Positions 61,032 to 64,000 of a stretch of 64,000 bases of DNA are shown one piece after another (position 1 is the first letter of the stretch; every line of letters starts with the position of its first letter). The stretch is from contig JAXRKN010000045.1 in assembly GCA_038502055.1 (NCBI GenBank), forward strand, positions 2,998,501-3,062,500. The letters run 5' to 3'. The position numbers and the translations under genes are program-made. The stretch is from Tanytarsus gracilentus. Lineage: Eukaryota > Arthropoda > Insecta > Diptera > Chironomidae. The notes beneath the pieces were generated by a model. That model had not been told where the DNA came from, ran no database searches, and saw only the letters and a list, made by a program, of their open reading frames with translations.

Positions 61032-61892
61032 CTTTTGTTTTGTTTTTTTTTTAATTTAATGAGTTCTAAAAATGTCTTGCCATACATAATGTGTATGAGT
61101 AACGATGAGAAATGATATCAAATAAAAAAGAAAAATTAAATAGGAAAAAAAATTGTTGTGGTTTTTGATATTTTATTATTATAATTTAGAGATTATGAAT
61201 TAATGTGAAATAATTTATTAAGAAAAAAAGCGATCGTCATCACATGCTCGAAAAAATTTTAAGTGCAACTTCAAAAGCACGTGACATAAAATTTACAGGC
61301 TTTACTTTTATGGGAATTTTTCGAATTTAGAAATTAATTAATTTTTAAATCCTAATTTAAAACCTTTGAAATAAAAGTTAAGATTTTTTTTATAAAAATT
61401 ATGTTGCAACCCCTTGAAAAATTATCATTCGCAACCCAAACATTCTTGTGATGTAATAGCATTTTGAGTGGATGAGAAAACAAAAACGAGGAATACCCTC
61501 GCACTAATCATACCTGTTGATATTTTTTTTTCTCTCCGGTTCCACATATACATTTTGTTGTAGTCGTGTTCACGGCTGGAGTTTATAAGGCATGAAATAT
61601 TTTTAAAAAGGGGAATTATATAAAAAAAGTGAAAAATAAAAAAAAAAAATTTAAAAAATTTAAAAAATTTAAAAAAAAAAAATTAATATTTTTTAAAAAA
61701 AAAAAATAAATTTTAAAATTTTTTATATATGTGTGTCTCTCTCAGTAATAAACTGTGATCGCATATTCTAGTCTCTCTCCGATGCGATCAGTGTCTTGCG
61801 AACATTTTAAGAGTTAACAGCACAAATTTGACTTACAAAAAAAAAGCTGCTAATTTTATTTACTCAAAGTTCATAAATATTTAATTGATTTA
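61032..61892. other. Intergenic region CCDC47 / Munc13-4-like
   Basis: It includes a likely CCDC47 poly(A) signal near 61121 and a block of extreme low complexity at 61620-61730, made only of A and T runs. No coding frame. The promoter of the next gene should lie near 61740-61880. Confidence 0.55.
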
Positions 61893-64000
61893 ATGGATAA
61901 AGATAGATTGAGTGCAAACAGTAGCAGTAGTTTAGGGGAATTTAACAGGCGAAGTGTTTCCTCGATTTTCTCATCGCTACGTCCTAAAAAAGAGAAAAAG
62001 TCCAAAAAGAGGTTTGTCACATAGTTGGATAATAATAAAAAGAATAAACAAACGCCACAGACAACTATTCAAGGTCAATAAATTTAGATATTCATTGATA
62101 TGTGCTCATGAATTCGATTAAGTGGCGAAAAAATTTAGATTTTTTATTCAAAATAAATTGAGACAAGTTCAAAAATAATTTCCATAAAGAATTACCGGAT
62201 TTTTCAAATACTTCTAAATGAGTCACAATTTTTTTTACTCAAACACCTCAAGATAGAAAAAAATTGTATGTTTTGCTCTTCAATTTCACCATTAAGAAAT
62301 AAAAAATTTAAAATTTAAATCTCAATTACCTAATTTATTTTCGCCAAAAGATTTTCCGGTTCCAAATCGATTTTTTCGACTCTCTTATTGGCCAATTATG
62401 AGGAGCAGTTTTTCATGTCAACCGGTGGTACGATTAATGAAAGTCTTTCGTATGAATCCCAGAAAGAAAAGCTTCGCGAAAAAATCAATAAGAAAATTAT
62501 GAAGGAAAAGGCATTGAAAGAATTGGAGACAAAATCGCAAATATCGAGCGATAACAACTCGGATAGCGCCACAGATGAAAGCAATAACAGAGACGATGAT
62601 GAAAACGTTAATTGCAGTGCAGTCGTGACGCTTAACATCGATGAATCATGTGTGAGTAAAAGGGCTGACTTGTAAATTTTGTCACGCTCTGATGAAGTTA
62701 AGAGGGGTCAAAAAACTCATTTTTCTTGCGAGTTATCTAAACATGATTAATAAAATTAATGTGACGTAATTTAAGCTCAATTCTCTCACGCTAGATTCTT
62801 CAAATTACATTAAATTTTTTATTTATAGATTCACAGTATTTATCAAGACGTTCTGGTTATTATTCTGCATCGACTGGGTGGATTTGATGAGGATGACGAA
62901 GATTGCATTAAAATTGACAGCGATTCTGCGCTGCAATACGTTCGCGATGCGTTTGCCGTTGATGAAAGTAAACATGAGAATTTTCTAGTTAAAGTTAAAG
63001 AGCTTCAGAGTGAAGAATGTTCGGTCGCATCTAAAAGCGCTGAAGGCTTTAAAGCTCACATAAAGCTTTTGAAAATTCTCCTTAAACATGAGATTGAAAG
63101 CTCAAAAATTCCTCAACATTATTGGAGTGGAAAATTTAGCTTTTTAGCTTCGACAATTTTATCTCTTCATGCTGATTTTCATAAGCTGCAAAATGCTTCA
63201 GAAAAATCTTTCGCATGCTGGGCGGCATTTAGTGAAATTCACTATCAATATCCACTCAATACTAAAACATTCAAAGATCTTCTCGATGACATCGTTGATG
63301 TCTACAGCGAAAATGAAGAAATCGCCACAACGCCAAGTCGAAAGACCTCGATTCGTCTACCAGCATGTCTCAGTCTCGTTTCACCATCTCTTCAACAAAA
63401 AGCCCTTGAAGCTGCATCAAATCGATGCGGTGACCAACTCAAAACAGAAGACAATGAAATCATGAAATCGTTTTGGCATTCTAGTCAAAAGCTTTCGGAA
63501 GCTTTCACAAATTTTATCAGAAAAATTCATTATGAAAATGAAGAAATTGACACAATCAAAATTTTGCGAGAAATCTTTGAGATCGAGAAGAGAATTGAAA
63601 AAATCCTTCCGATGAATTTTAAGATTATCAGTGACCCACGATTTGTGGAGCTTGTGAAGAAAGCTTTGACCGAAGGAACTGCAATGCATCTCATGAAAAA
63701 TATCAAGAATAGAAATTTAAAAAGTCGAAACAGTGAGAAGCGATTGTGCGAATTAATTCGAGTCATGAACTTTGCACAAAATCATTTAAAAAATGTAGCA
63801 AAAAAGTATTCGGAAATTTTTGCATCGTAAGTTAATTTTATTGAATTTTTGAAAATGTTTTAATTAATTTCGTTTAGGTTTTATGGTTTTTCATTTTCCT
63901 CTCATCTCTACAAAGTGTACGACATCGAGCTCACACACTTAATTAAACCAATTGTAACCGATATCTGCAATACAAGGGAGGGAAACATCGAAAATTACAA
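61893..64000 (+). CDS. Munc13-4 / staccato-like MUN-domain protein, 5' part
   Basis: Exons 61893-62011, 62351-62651, 62829-63826 and 63878 onward, in consistent phase, give 513 codons before the window ends. The N-terminus is Ser- and Lys-rich. A segment IHSIYQDVLVIILHRLGGF...YVRDAFAVDES matches the N-terminal region of UNC13D (YEDALYTVLHRLG...LQEAFHVEPEEH). The helical part starting HEIESSKIPQHYWSGKFSFL corresponds to the start of the MUN/MHD region that primes vesicles by opening syntaxin. In UNC13D a C2A domain stands between these parts; here only about 30 residues do. Related family members are BAIAP3 and fly staccato. The exon 2 acceptor (CCAAAAG at 62350) is the least certain junction. 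Confidence 0.8.
62012..62350 (+). other. Munc13-4-like intron 1
   Basis: A 339-bp AT-rich intron, GTTTGT donor to CCAAAAG acceptor. The donor has a T at position +3, and the acceptor lacks a strong pyrimidine tract. Only this pairing keeps the frame (AG|A = Arg). Nothing else seen. Confidence 0.55.

Overview
This is a 64 kb window of eukaryotic nuclear DNA from an insect, most likely a lower dipteran (midge-like) with a compact genome. The DNA is AT-rich, almost all introns are 50-65 bp with GT-AG ends, and conserved genes sit head-to-head or tail-to-tail a few hundred bases apart. Every conserved protein matches an animal family known to me and several carry the insect form. I cannot name the species. 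All exon models were joined by hand from splice sites, phase and remembered family lengths; no alignment was run.

Layout. 1-14.0 kb: 5' part of an MTA1-like (NuRD corepressor) gene on the minus strand, with three short exons spread over large introns that host two nested small transposons. 15.3-22.3 kb: golgin GM130/GOLGA2 (+) converging on DDB1 (-). 22.6-25.2 kb: a locus of tandem exon-like repeats plus an inverted copy, interrupted by a hAT-like insertion. 25.3-38.98 kb: a dense housekeeping block: an orphan ORF (+), PSMD11/Rpn6 (-), MAGT1/OST3 (+), SRD5A3 (-), TRAF6-like (+), LSM8 (-), SF1 (+) and YY1/pleiohomeotic (-). 39.4-40.2 kb: a repeat with inverted termini. 40.9-41.2 kb: a small secreted-protein gene with a 24-nt first coding exon. 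41.2-57.3 kb: a gene-poor stretch with an IER2/IER5-type immediate-early gene, a pickpocket (DEG/ENaC) channel and several transposon insertions. 57.3-64 kb: RBM28/Nop4, CCDC47 and the 5' part of a Munc13-4/staccato-like gene that runs off the right edge.

Functional groupings. LSM8 and SF1 (both pre-mRNA splicing) share a 212-bp divergent promoter. PSMD11 and MAGT1 share a 251-bp one. MAGT1 (oligosaccharyltransferase) and SRD5A3 (dolichol synthesis), both N-glycosylation genes, are convergent neighbours. DDB1, PSMD11 and the TRAF6-like gene all belong to ubiquitin/proteasome biology; I regard that as chance.

The least explained items are the tandem/inverted exon-repeat locus at 22.6-25.2 kb, the small secreted-protein gene at 40.9 kb, the 212-aa orphan at 25.3 kb, the histidine-rich insert in GM130 and the apparent absence of the C2A domain in the Munc13-4-like gene. 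At least five separate mobile-element insertions can be dated relative to their targets by target-site duplications or nesting.
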